From contig VICG01000008.1 of NCBI GenBank assembly GCA_008692225.1, positions 1,313,001-1,377,000 of the forward strand: a stretch of DNA of 64,000 nucleotides. Direction: 5' to 3'. The translations under genes were made by a program, and so were the position numbers. The notes beneath the pieces were generated by a model. That model saw nothing but the letters and a program-made list of their open reading frames with translations. It was not told the DNA's origin and did not search any database. The first letter of the stretch is position 1. Each line of letters begins with the position of its first letter. The stretch comes from Monilinia fructicola. Taxonomy: Eukaryota; Ascomycota; Leotiomycetes; Helotiales; Sclerotiniaceae. Shown in pieces: positions 52,319 to 64,000 of the stretch.

Positions 52319-55300
52319 CTTGAGAATATGGCAATGTTGATATGAAATATGAGAATATGAGAATATGAAATAGCCAGTAGGAGAAGACAAAATTATGAAA
52401 TCATGAGACGATATGCTAGCCCAAGAAAAAGGTCTAGAATAGCAGAGAAAAAGGAGATGCAAGGAGATGGAATGAGATGAAATTGGATAGATCTCAAGGG
52501 TTTAGACGCGCGCAAGATTCAAAGGAGAGTGGCAGGTTGAAGTCAGCGTTAGGAGATCCTGCTCCCAGATGAGGAAATCAACTACATGTATGTAGAAGGG
52601 TTTGCAGCATTGAAGATAGCGATAAGCGGCAAAGGAGGGAAGTTATATTATCCATCTCTGCATAGGGCTGGCGATGGAGATATGTACTTTCGCTGATGGT
52701 ACTAAAAGCAGTAACCACGTTGATGCTGCAAGTGATGTTGTTGGAGTGTGGATCCTGAGATGTCTGCATTTAAAAATAGAAGTGACAGAAATGGAAGACA
52801 GGGTTGTCATTGGATGAGTTGATAATTTCCAATAATTAAGGACCAATATATCCTCCAATGAAAAGAAACAGATCTATTTCTAACGTGTATTCTTAGCCCA
52901 CTTAACACTCTTTACCCTTGACTTGCAGTACTTACCCTTCATGAATCCTTGCTCAGATCTGGTCTCTCTTTCACATACGCGCGACAGTACGGAGGGTAGA
53001 CGATTTCGTATGCCTGGGATGAGATATTTGTAGAATCCTTCGACCTCACAGTAAGGGTATTATGTGATCCGCACCAATGCTGAATGATGAGAAGGGGAAC
53101 ATTGTTCCATTTCTATTTGAAGATATTCATACTGATGAGAGAAGAGGCTGAAGCTCTTATTTGAGATTTGGCGCCTAAAATACAAAGAACAATCGATGGT
53201 TTGTTTGTATAGCCGTGGACGCCTCGATGATCCAAATCAGGGCAATGGTCAAGGGTTTATGAAGAATGCAGGACCAGGCTAGGGATGAATGATGGTAGGA
53301 AGCCGGAGATGTCGTAGGGAACTCTTCATGGTCAATAGTTCATTACACCGTTCTTCATTGATTGATCAAGTGCCGAGTCTGAGCACCCGTGGACATATAT
53401 ATTATAGAACTAATCCTAGGTATCTTCAATCCTCGGAGATTCGAAGCAACTCTAAATTCTTGAACGGGTCCTGTGCCGCAAATATAAGAATAGTTGAGAG
53501 AACTAGAGCTATCCATGGATGTAAGAATATCTGCCCAAGGGAAAGAATCACAGTTCTACGAAGTAATACTTTTAACCATAGAACTAAGGTTAAGGACATC
53601 TGTATTCTGCTGTCCAAGCTACTTTTCTGTCCCTTGAACTTGACCGCTCCCACTCTCCGAGTTCATTGGTCATTCCAAGGTTCTGACCTTAGTCAGTACA
53701 GTACACGATGATTTGAATGACGCTTCGTATGCTACGCCAAATACGAGCAATCCATTAATATCCTCCATCACAATCATTTTGCCGCCGCTCTGCCCTCGAT
53801 AACAATCACATGACAATGCATGAGACCGATCGGCCTATCCAAGTAGCGAGCGAACCATGAAATGAGTTGGCCAATGAACGCAGAGCAAGGTTCAACTGAG
53901 CACAGAGATCAAGCTGCCCATCCATGTCTAGAACTATGGATCCTCCCCTCCCCAGACAAAACAGGACGAAGGAGAAAAGCGCGAAAGCAAAGCAAAGGAA
54001 AGCAAAGCACAGCACAGCACAGCACAACCACATCAACCTTATTTCGACCTTCGTCTCCTGTACTGTAGGGTATGGTGCATACTACATACTGTACTAACCC
54101 CAAGCTCACCGACCCAAGAGTGATCTTACACGGCGAGAAAAAGGATTCAATTGAATCTGACATGGTCATTCTGCCAAGTCAAGTCATTCGCCTATGGATA
54201 CCGAGTAATGTAATGGATGAATACGAATGCGAAGGGGAAGGGGAAGGCGAAGGTCAAGGCCATCGGTGGTCTGACCAAATGTCGGTTTTCTTTCCCTGTG
54301 CCTGTGGTCATTGGAATGGGCAAAATGTTACCGAGTGGTGCAAGCTGGAGATTGTTGCAGTGACCGGATGGATCAATTGATGATGACCTCGGGGCTTTGA
54401 CTTGAGGATTGGAAAGAAAGGTCTGTAACGTCCAGCCATGGTCGGTCATCCTTAATTATATCGATTAATCATCTGAATGTGCATGCATTCGTCAAATGGA
54501 AAATACGAAGGGTTGATTCCATTTCTTTCATCACTTCAGACTTGGGGATAGCTAGGTACGTGTGGTGTTATTTCTTTCATTGACCGAATCAACGATTGAG
54601 TTCTTTCTTTCTCCTTTCTTCTTCTCTTTCAAAGCCATCCATGGTTTATTTCGTCATTATATTTTAATTACTTTAAATAGGTATTTTAGCGTATTTGTTA
54701 TGTTATGTTATGTTATGTTATATTTTATTGTATTGTATTGTATTGTAAGATCTTATTTTATTATGTTTGTATTTTATCTTTATCCTATTATCTTAATTAT
54801 GTTGTATTTTAGCCGATTCCAAGGTTCGACTTTATTCTCTTTGATTATTGATTATTCTACTTAAATCAATCAATCAATCAATCAATCAATCGCTCAACGA
54901 AAAGTATTCGTTCTCCTGTGTTTGTTTGGCCATCTACTTTATTATTACTATCTTCCTGCCTTCCTCCCTTCCTCCCTACTACCTACTACCTCCTACCTCC
55001 TACCTACTAGTCTACATTCTTCACGTTGCCTTCCAAGCTACTCCGCCTCACATCCTTCCTTGCCTGATTAGTACCTAGGTAGTTCCAAGGTTATAAACAC
55101 CATTCCCCGCGAAAGAAGAGATCATCAAGCCTTTCAACTCCACATCCGCACACATCCTTTCCCATCCGCACATATCCCTTCACATCTTATTCACACCCGC
55201 ACTTTCCATCGAACTAAGTTGGAAGTCATCACAACAACCTACTTTGTTCGTATCGATCTACCCTTGTACAACAACCAACAGTTACTTACTACGTCCTTTT

Positions 55301-55960
55301 GCATTTTACCCCAAATACTAGCTAGCTACCTTATTACCTTACTACCTTACTACCTTACTACCTTACTACCTTACTACCTTACTACTTGTACCTTACTGCC
55401 TTACTACCTTACTAGCTAGCTACCGACCTAACTATTTCAATTCATTCATTCCTCCCTTTATAATTATTTGCTACATTCCAAGTCTGAGTCTTGACACAAC
55501 TTCAACAATAAATAATATTATTTCTTAACATCCATCCATCCATCTATCCATCTATCCATTCGCCAGCCCATCAATCTTAATATGGTGGTGGTCATTGTTA
55601 CTTTGCTGCTTCAATTCAATCGTTCACTGGCTTGAAGTTTTTGGACCTTTGCTCCGGAAATCGTCCCAGTCATTCCAGTCATTCCAATCATTCCAATACT
55701 TCATTGTTGATCTGTGGTTCTTTGAGAGAAGACAGCAAGTGAAATAATTCACTCGTTTTCCCCATCATTTCTTAATTGATTCCCAGAATATATTTATATT
55801 GGGAATTCCAGTTCATTACTCTTTCGCTTTGCTGTCTGAATACTCGGTCAAAATCACTTTTTGGAGTATAAGACGTCATTGGTCTAGGCGCATTTCAAGC
55901 TTCATCACCCATTAATATCTATTACACAAAATTGAACAAACAAATACCACATTCTAAACC
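52319..55960. other. 3.6 kb intergenic region upstream of the GH76 gene
   Basis: No supported gene. Open frames near 53289-53711 and 52578-52858 lack protein features. Repeats: AAGCAAAGCAC-type near 53980-54025, GGGGAAGGCGA near 54233-54258, TTATG/TTGTA near 54698-54748, AATC (54866-54892), CTACCTT array (55329-55410) and TCCA near 55530-55560. An ACCTAGGT palindrome ends at 55080. Sequence just before the GH76 start includes an ACGTCA half-site at 55874-55878 region and a TATAAG at 55867-55872. Confidence 0.5.
55329..55410. repeat. (TACCTTAC)n tandem repeat
   Basis: Six near-perfect 8-base units and several diverged ones, framed on both sides by GCTAGCTA sequences (55321 and 55413 region). 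Confidence 0.9.
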
Positions 55961-57372
55961 ATGAAGTTCTCAAGTTCGATATTCGCCTTTACTACAGCTA
56001 TGATGGCTGGAAGTCATGTAGCGAATGCGATAGAAGTTGACCTTACTTCTACCGGTATTTGTCCTGCTCTTTGTGGCATTACATCCATACTTTACTGACT
56101 GTAGATCCAGCCTCTATCAAGTCCGCGGCGAGTACGATCGCGTACGATATGATGACCTATTATACTGGAAATAAGACCGGTGGCATACCCGGAAACCTAC
56201 CACAGCCATATTATTGGTGGGAGGCCGGAGCCATGTTTGGTTCCCTGATTGATTATTGGTATTATACGGGCGATTCGACCTATAACGACGTTACCACTGA
56301 AGCTATGTTGTTCCAGACGGGACCCGATAATGATTATATGACCCCAAATCAGACGAAAACTGAGGGAAATGATGATCAAGGATTCTGGGGTTTAGCCGCT
56401 ATGTCTGCCGCTGAAGTCAACTTTCCAAACCCTCCCTCCAATAAACCTCAATGGCTCGCTCTCGCACAGGCAGTTTTCAATACTCAAGCCCCTCGATGGG
56501 ATGATAGTACTTGCGGTGGGGGTCTACGCTGGCAGATCTTTACCTTTAATAATGGCTACAATTACAAAAATTCCATTTCTAATGGATGCTTCTTCAATTT
56601 GGGTGCACGACTTGCGAAATATACCGGAAATGATACATATGCGCAGTGGGCAGACAAAACCTGGGACTGGATGGAGAGTGTGGGACTCTTGGACGAGAAT
56701 TACTACGTCTACGATGGTTCTGATGATACGATCAATTGTACGAAGCTCAACCATATACAGTGGACTTACAATGCCGGAGCTTTCCTTCTAGGTGCAGCAA
56801 ATATGTACAACTACACCAACGGAAGTGACCTCTGGCGTGGACGTGTCGAGGGTTTATTAAATGGCACCCATGTTTTCTTCCAGAATAATGTCATGATGGA
56901 GGTAGCTTGCGAGAACAATGGAAAATGCGATATTGATCAACAATCTTTCAAAGCATATCTTGCTCGATGGCTCGCTGCCACAACGAAAATGGCCCCTTTT
57001 ACGTACGATGCTGTCATGGCCCTCCTACGTCCCTCAGCTGCGGGTGCCGCTTCATCATGTACTGGAGGTGACAACGGACGCACGTGTGGACTCAATTGGA
57101 GAACAGGAAAATGGGATGGATTCTATGGTGTTGGGGAACAAATGGCAGCATTAGAGGTTATTCAAAGCAATCTCATTGAGCATGTTGCTGGGCCAGTCAC
57201 TAATACTACGGGTGGAACGAGTCAAGGTGATCCGAGTGCTGGGTCTGGGAAAGGTTCAAGCAGTTTTACCACGACGAAGCCAGTTACTACGGGTGATAAG
57301 GTTGGCGCGGGATTCCTTACCACGGTGGTTTTAGTAGCACTTATCGGCAGTATTTGGTGGATGATCGTTTGA
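55961..57372 (+). CDS. GH76 endo-1,6-alpha-mannosidase, GPI-anchored (Dcw1/Dfg5-like)
   Basis: Exons 55961-56054 and 56105-57372; an intact 453-residue protein. Dcw1/Dfg5 proteins act at the plasma membrane and outer wall, where they are thought to transfer GPI-linked wall proteins to glucan via alpha-1,6-mannan. [17 protein letters not shown]...ANA is a clear signal peptide. The catalytic pair Asp121-Asp122 sits in [13 protein letters not shown]. Other family marks are [57 protein letters not shown] and [19 protein letters not shown]. Several N-x-S/T sites are present. A Ser/Gly/Thr-rich linker and a terminal hydrophobic tail ([19 protein letters not shown]) fit a GPI signal. No frame breaks. 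It stands alone, with 3.6 kb before and 5 kb after it. Confidence 0.95.
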
Positions 57373-58221
57373 TCTCCCGTTCTGAACCGACCATGAAATC
57401 ATAATAAGAGATCATTTCGCAGCGTACGGGGCTGTTCTTGTATAAATATATATTGGGATTGGGACGGATGGCTGAATTGGCAATAGCCTACATACTCAAG
57501 GGTGTTCAATGGACTGGATTTCGGCACTTTTTGAACCTATTAGGCGAACACGATTGGGGAGTAGGACTTGACTGGAAACTTTTCAGATTTTTGGGCGTTA
57601 AATAGTAATCGGGTCGGCTCGATTTGGTGAATCAATAACAGCTGGCATGATAAATGAATGGTATGGGTAATGAGGCCACGCTTAACAGTTACGTGCCCAT
57701 GATCGGAACCGGCGAACAAAGGGCACACTACATGAGGCGAACTTGGAGGTACAAGGTTCAAATCATAAAATTTGGTTTGGGTATAGTTTGGCATCGGGGG
57801 GAGAGAAGAAAATTTTGGCATTTCTTTTCTTGTAAGCAGAGAAATTGGCAAAATACAAGATGACAGGTTTAATGTGAGGAAAGGTTTATTGTAATATTCT
57901 GGGAATGCATGAATGATTGGAGTTGCTTGATTGATCAAATGATACTTGCGAGTGAATAACAGTCATGCTGATCCAGACGTCTTGTTAATTCTAGGCCCAA
58001 ACACTCTGGACTTGTATATGCTATAATCCATGACCACGTAATTTTCACCCTTTCAATACGTGACATATCCCACCACCTGGAATATACATACATACATACA
58101 TGGTAGCATCGCGGAGTCGGCTGGGAAAACGAAGGTGAGCGGTAGGGGGACGGGGAGACGGGCGACGGGCGTGGTATTACAGGGCGGGCTGGATGGTGCG
58201 TGCTCGGGTGGTTTGGTTTGA

Positions 58222-58252
58222 TTGTGGGGTTGTGGGGTTGTGGGGTTGTGGG
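58222..58252 (+). repeat. (TTGTGGGG) repeat, G-quadruplex pattern
   Basis: Three GGGG runs and a final GGG are separated by TTGT loops, meeting the standard G-quadruplex consensus on the plus strand. It is not the fungal telomere unit. Confidence 0.85.
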
Positions 58253-61200
58253 CGTGGAATTGGAACGGGGGATTGGAGGAATTGGAACGTGGAAATTGGG
58301 GAATTGGGATTTTATGGGAGAGGAGAGGAGAGGAGAGGATTGGGGATCGGGGATCGCGGTGGCAAGGAGATGGCCAAAGGTTTGGATCATGGGGACTTCT
58401 TGTTCTTGTTCGCGGGAGTGGAAGGATGGAGGGAGATTGGAAGTTGAGCGGGGGAAGGGGGGGGATGATGTTGGCGGAAGGGGATTGGTTCATCTCTTGT
58501 GGCTTGGCGTGTGGATTCTTGATTCTCTGTGCTGTGTGCAGGAGCGAGGATCGATGATTCGCGCTCGGGGGTCGAGGAGGAGGATGCGAGATCTGCACGT
58601 GGAGATTTGGGATCTGTTTATGAAGCGGCATGTTTGGTGCTCGATGAGGTGGTTTGCGGTTAGGTTGACGAAAGATTTTCGTTCTGCAGGTGCGGGGAGT
58701 TGAATTGTGTTTGGTGCGGCGGAGGAGGGTTATGTCTTTTGGCTGTTGTGCGGTGCGGGGTTTATGTCGCGGGGTCTATTGTTTTTGTTGGCTTTGGGGT
58801 TCTTTGGGAGGTTTTTGGTTGACTCGTTTGGTTGTTTGTTTCTTTTTTGGGGGGAGGGGACCGCAGGGTTGGCTTTGGTGCTTTGAGATTGGGGAGAGGA
58901 CTCGGATTTGTGGCGTGGTATGGTGTTGTCGGTGGAGGTTAGGGCTCTTGATGATGGAGGGGGAGGCGGCCGGAGGTCGCTGGGTTCAGGGGGATCAATG
59001 AGATCTTGAGAGGAAATTATCATCTAGCGAGTAAGGGGATTTGAAAATTAGTCTTTGTTTATTTTCCAAGCTCTTTCCATGATCAAACTCCCTCGATTTG
59101 CTCAGCGAAGATAATTCATTCGAGGGGTACCTTTTGTCATGTATGTATATCTTCTGAGCCAGATATTTCTTGATGGATATCTCTAAAAGAGGAGATGAAC
59201 TAGTCGCAGCTTCGTCTTCGAACATGGGAAGGGAAAGAGTGTGTGATTTTTCGCTGGATAGCAGGGATGATTGTCGTTTGGCTTTGCGGCGACGAAAGCT
59301 CTTGTTGTTTCAAGCTTACTCTGAGAACATTGGCTCTTGCTTGGGTGGAAGGAATACATGGCAGGTGAGGGGGTCGATAATTGGCTGATTGGTTGATGTT
59401 GTTTTATGAAAGCGGTGATAGAGTAAACCCTTTTTTAAGACGCGGTTTTCTTTGTATCCCAGTATACGAGGGGTATGAATGGTGAAAGAGGAGCGAGAGC
59501 TCAAGTACTTACCTACATACATTCAAATATATTTCTATACTGGAGAAAAGGCTAGTAAGCCTGTTACTCTTCAAGCGCACAATCCATAGCGTGGAGACCG
59601 GTCGTTTAACAAGTCAGTAGTTAAGGATTACTACCACTGTTCAGATCAACATCGAGTCTTTTTAAAAGCCATCTTGTTTCCGTTTTGGTGTAACATTCGA
59701 TATTTTAGGCCAGATTATAACAGAGTGTCAAAGTCATCCATGTACTCACGAGGTTTTGTATGATCAAAACCATCTTGGCGTTCGGCATTGGGTTTAAGTT
59801 TCGCTTAATTATAGAAAGTTCAGACTAGTTTACCCCTATTTTGAAGAACGAGAGAAGGCAGTGCAAGAAAATATGTGAATACTATGAACCGCCGAGGAGA
59901 GATTTAAGATAAGAAATGGTAAGTTCAGATGATCATTTAATTGTTTTAGATATCCTTCTGAATCTTTTCGGTGGTTTCTCCAGGAATGTTGGGAAATAGA
60001 AGCCTAGTCGGAGTAGACCCGACACTATTTTAGGAGCTACCTTATTCATAACACTTAAGCCTAAAGTCCCTCACTTTGTCTTGGCTCTCAAATACAAAAC
60101 TAAAATAGATATCGGTTGGGTCGAGATGAGATTAAAGGTGTTTTCCGTCTTCTTTGTCTGCTTATGATATCATCAGATACTCCAACAATACTACAGGGAG
60201 CGTCATCTTCCATTTTCAAAACTCTTCTCTCTGATTTCTGGAAACAATCTATCAATCATCTGACATACAAAATGATCGTTAAGTACATGAACCGTAGGGC
60301 TTTAGTCATAAAGTAGTACTAATATAGCAATGCTATCTGAATGGGAATTATTGGCAATGGGACTCTAGTCTTAAATAATGAAATCGGTATACCGTTGATT
60401 ATCGGCGATTATTCAGATAGTCAAACAGAAAATTGACAGTAATAATCCCGTAATCCTCAAACCAGACCTGGTATAAACTTCTTTCTTCCTGCGTTGGACT
60501 ATCGCAAGATTCTGAGAAATGAAAGACGTCCCTTCTGCAGCATTACCAAAAATATCAAGTCCAACGGCGAAAATTTTCGCAGCAGTGATTGGAAGATCCT
60601 TACGTACAAGGTTAATAAAGCAATCGACAAGGTTCGCGTGTTCAGCACAGAAGGGCAGTGCAGGAAGAACAATATGATGAACGGAATAATCATTCAGATC
60701 AATAACTCAATCGATCTCATGGTAAACCAGGCTGAAAAATGACTTTTTGGCGCAAGTTACCTGGCTGGATATATTTCGGAGTAGAGTTTTGTATTCGATC
60801 ATGGAGGAAGATCGTTTTACATAATATAAGCGAAGATTCGACCCATAAGACTTCAGTCATTGTAAAAAAAGCTGAGAACTTGAATGAATGAATATTTCCT
60901 AATCTCTTCTCTCCTCTTGAATATTGATCGGGAACCTGAGGAAAGAAGCTCTGCATTTGCGGATGGGAGAAACAAGTTATTGGAAACTTGCGGAAAGTAA
61001 CACAAAGCATTAGGTTGATTTCCCCGGCGGATAACCGCTCTTGTGCCTGCAGAACCTGGTCTGTTTGCCCTGTTTACCCCGTGAGATGAGACATACATGA
61101 TTGGCCATTTTCAGTCCCGGAGATTGAAGGGGAGTTACTGACTACCCAGGCTCTTGGTAATATCTATAACCATTAAAAGAAGAATCTGCACAAGGATCAA

Positions 61201-62337
61201 GAGAGATTTCGCGTCTAAACGATCAAACAATCGAGCGGCGATTCGAACCAGATGTTTTCTGCTTACCCCCACCTGAGAGACGTGGTGTATACCGCACCAA
61301 TTGAAGCATCAAAAGGATACGAACATTACATCAGCTGATGGCGGCCAGCCGTGCGCCAATAATCCTCCGCATTTCGGTATTGAGGTTGTACAGACTACAG
61401 ACTTAGACTTTTACCCTTGTCTAACGTTGGACAGCACAACCGAAGCATTTTTTGTAAACCTGCAGCCACGTCCAGAAACAATCTTTGTTATGTCATCAGT
61501 TATTGATTGCTCAGACAACCTTTGATGAAGTTGAAATCTCAAACTTTCACATCGCATAGTTGCGATGACAACAAACATGTGCAGGTGGAAATCCCCCTAA
61601 ACCCCGACGCCATTTATTCGGGAAGTAACGCCACCTCTGCACGACTGATTATTTTCCAACCATGATACTTGTCTTAAGTGTTATCTCAGTTGTTCAGCTG
61701 CAGACCAAGTTGAAAGACTCATTGGATCGCTTTTCTCCCCAAAGAGCACAAGCTCTCAGTCTGCTGCCGCCACGAACAATTGGATGGCAATGCTCCCATA
61801 GTCGGGGATTTCAATATTCCAAGATATTGATATCGGATTGTCAGAAATATAATCTGGGCATGCGATTGGAACTGTTTCGCGGAGGCAATTATGGAGATGC
61901 ACATGATATGCAAACGAAAAGCAGTAAGATAATGAAAGACATTGCATTTTTCAAAACGCTGAGATTCTATCAAGAATCGGTCAGCCTTGCATGATATGCC
62001 GCATGCATAATTATTTGGGGCTTTTATTTATGATTTTCACCCAGGTTACGATGTCGTATCTGAGCATAGCATATTTATTCAGACCAGCATTGATTTGCTC
62101 ACCCAATCTTATCAAGTATTGTTTACAATTTGTTGTAGTGCAAACATATGGGAGAGACACATATATCTACGGTATTTCAAACACGAAGCTAAGTTGTTCA
62201 ACCTCAGCCTTATTCAATATCATTTCTTTTTTTTGAAGTTCCATCCGGGTCAGACCTACGCCGAGCTGAATTTGCTGCGTCAAAATTCATTGTCAAGTTA
62301 TCGCATCTGCGAGGCTCTTAGCAGACGGAAGTTCTCC

Positions 62338-62343
62338 TATAAA
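62338..62343 (+). promoter_or_regulatory. Candidate TATA box of the laccase gene
   Basis: TATAAA about 105 bases upstream of the laccase ATG, followed by a pyrimidine-rich stretch. Position and sequence fit a fungal core promoter, but no transcript data support it. Confidence 0.4.
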
Positions 62344-62442
62344 CCCTTTGAATTTTCTTTCTCCCCCTTCTTTTATTTGAAAGCCACATACTAATCGTTA
62401 CGCAGCACTTGCTTATCGTCCCTGCGTAACTTCAACCTCAAG

Positions 62443-64000
62443 ATGGCGTGGATGAAAGGATTGCTTACCAGAGCAGCTTCTTTGCATGCCTCTCTTTCTC
62501 AATATTCTACTAACGGTAAGCCACAAAGACTACAGTGATCAATTATACTGAGGTTTATTTCAGGATTATCTACATATGGATGTTTGAATGCATCTACACT
62601 TCCCCCGTTCATAGCAGATAATGTATGTACACCCTACGTTGAGCCCCAACTTCATTCACAGCTAACATTCGCTAAGTCCTCCGTTGGATACCCCTGGGGA
62701 AATGCTAAGCCAGGGCCATATATCCCACCTAATACTGGAAAGACACGGCACTATGATCTCACAGTATCTAGATCTATCAAGGCACCAGATGGATATCAGA
62801 AGAATGTTATCCTAATCAACGATCAATTCCCTGGACCACTCATCGAGGCAAACTGGGGGGATATAATTAGTGTTACGGTGACAAACAATATTACTGACAA
62901 TGGAAAGGAAGGATTGAGTCTTCATTGGCATGGCCAACCGCAGAAATTGAGTCCTTGGGCGGATGGTGTACCCTCAGTATCTCAGTGCCCCATTGCACCG
63001 GGCAGCAGCTTCACGTATGAATTCCGAGCAGAGTCTTATGGGACCAGCTGGTATCATTCCCACTTCAGCGCTCAGTACAGTGATGGACTTTTTGGGCCAA
63101 TGGTAATCTATGGGTGAGAGATTTTGAGTCACTTGTCTGAGGTAGCTTGCTAACATTTTACAGTCCTAAGCATGTGGATTACGACATCGACCTTGGACCC
63201 ATCATGCTGGTTAGTCATTCTTCCTTTTACTACATTTTCTGATACTGATGTTTTAAAGTCCGACTACATTCATCAGTCCTATCGTGGCATGATTGAAGGC
63301 GTAGCACAGAAGGTTCCGATTGGTCCAGTCTTCCCTAATGTTGACAACAATCTTATCAACGGTAAAGGAATCTTCAATTGCAACTCTACCCTAGGTGGTG
63401 TATGTACTCCAGATGCGGGACTATCCAAGTTCAAGTTTACCCAAGGCAAAACACACCGTCTCCGACTCATCAACTCTGGAAGTGCAGGAACGCAGAAATT
63501 CTCAATCGATGGTCACCAACTTCAGGTTATCGCCGTCGACTATGTTCCAATCATTCCTTATACGACAAATGTGGTAACTCTTGCAATTGGTCAAAGAGCG
63601 GATGTTTTGGTAACGGCATCAGGACAATCAACTGATGCTGTCTGGATGCGATCTGATTTGGATGTTCCTTGCATGCTACTGACATGTACAAATCCTCATG
63701 GTCTGGCAGCAGTTTATTATGACAACGCAAATACGACGACTGCACCAACAACAACAGGTGTGGCATGGGATAGCAATGATTGTGCCAATGTGAGATTTAT
63801 CACCCCATATGACTGGATATGCTGACCTATATCACAGGACCCATTGTATTTAACCACCCCTTATACGGCGGTCCAGCCACCCGACACTCCTGCCGTTACG
63901 CAGAATATGGAGATCACTGTGGGCGTGAACGGATCTGGAAGTGCACTCTTCATCGTGAATAATATGACCTTCCGAGCTGACTACAAGTAAGCCTCATTAT
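62443..64000 (+). CDS. Ascomycete laccase (multicopper oxidase), 3' end outside window
   Basis: Exons 62443-62515, 62564-63113, 63164-63209, 63259-63789 and 63838-63986; a GTAAG donor then leads out of the window. About 449 residues are present, covering the first and second cupredoxin domains. Copper ligands of the N-terminal half are clear: HWHG from His145 and WYHSH with His189 and His191. The C-terminal HPxHxHG and HCH-type sites are not in the window. Landmarks are [42 protein letters not shown] and [19 protein letters not shown]. Laccases oxidise phenols with oxygen and are normally secreted. The N-terminus ([18 protein letters not shown]) is only a weak signal peptide. All introns keep phase, and no frame breaks were found. 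Substrate and role (pigment, lignin or phytoalexin oxidation) cannot be told. Confidence 0.93.

Larger units (their letters stand above)
57373..62442. other. 5 kb gene-poor region before the laccase
   Basis: No supported gene. About 58125-58990 is G-rich and C-poor on the plus strand and includes a TTGTGGGG repeat. About 59600-60800 is A+T-rich with only short open frames. Frames at 60494-60742, 61301-61525 and 61662-61994 lack recognisable motifs; I could not tell whether this is degraded mobile DNA. Confidence 0.5.

Noticed and set aside
52578..53711. Several 60-140 codon open frames upstream of the Zn2Cys6 gene
   Set aside because: No family resemblance and no coherent exon structure; likely chance frames in promoter sequence.
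58222..58252. Internal telomere repeat
   Set aside because: Unit is TTGTGGGG, not TTAGGG, with only about three to four copies.
58053..58703. Overlapping open frames on both strands, up to 192 codons
   Set aside because: Caused by strong G/C skew that removes stop codons; compositions are Pro/Ser/His or Gly/Trp/Arg only.
60116..60742. Two plus-strand open frames of 66 and 82 codons
   Set aside because: A+T-rich, no motif, no plausible splice join between them.

Overview
The window is nuclear DNA of a filamentous ascomycete. Genes carry short GT-AG introns with TRCTAAC-like branch points, and the proteins include a fungal Zn2Cys6 regulator, a GPI-type GH76 mannanase, an ascomycete laccase and a bifunctional ARG5,6 precursor. 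Moderate A+T content, BTB-domain paralogues and the protein styles suggest Leotiomycetes, perhaps Sclerotiniaceae. That placement is an impression, not a computed result.

Layout. 1-10.6 kb: one C2H2 regulator (4310-5703) in a large repeat-strewn intergenic region. 10.6-14 kb: two neighbouring glycosyltransferase-like genes (DUF5672 type, then O-fucosyltransferase-like) in an unusually GC-rich stretch. 14.4-19.6 kb: a membrane desaturase and fumarase, both on minus. 21-24 kb: a doubtful small gene and a broken F-box-like gene. 25-36 kb: a housekeeping block with SAGA subunit HFI1/ADA1, gamma-tubulin complex GCP3, a PAP2 lipid phosphatase and AIP1. 36-39 kb: two tandem BTB genes. 41-44 kb: ARG5,6. 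47-48 kb: a Snc1/VAMP R-SNARE. 50-52 kb: an intact Zn2Cys6 factor. 56-57 kb: the GH76 enzyme. 62.4 kb to the end: a laccase cut by the window edge. Gene-poor stretches between these are full of microsatellites.

The genes do not form one pathway. Fumarase (TCA cycle) and ARG5,6 (ornithine/arginine) are mitochondrial metabolism. GCP3 and AIP1 are cytoskeletal, Snc1 is secretory, and GH76, laccase and the two glycosyltransferase-like genes belong to the cell surface or secretome.

The main unexpected observation concerns the sequence itself. Ten recognisable genes, several normally indispensable, are interrupted by isolated one-base frame shifts, mostly +1 at short homopolymers. Removing one base at each site restores an exact multiple of three across every spliced gene. 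I counted about 20 insertions, 2 deletions and 1 ambiguous event in about 21 kb of checked coding sequence. Four genes (C2H2, Zn2Cys6, GH76, laccase) have none. This looks like insertion-biased sequencing or assembly error rather than mass pseudogenisation. Coordinates below span whole genes, with exons and break points in the text.
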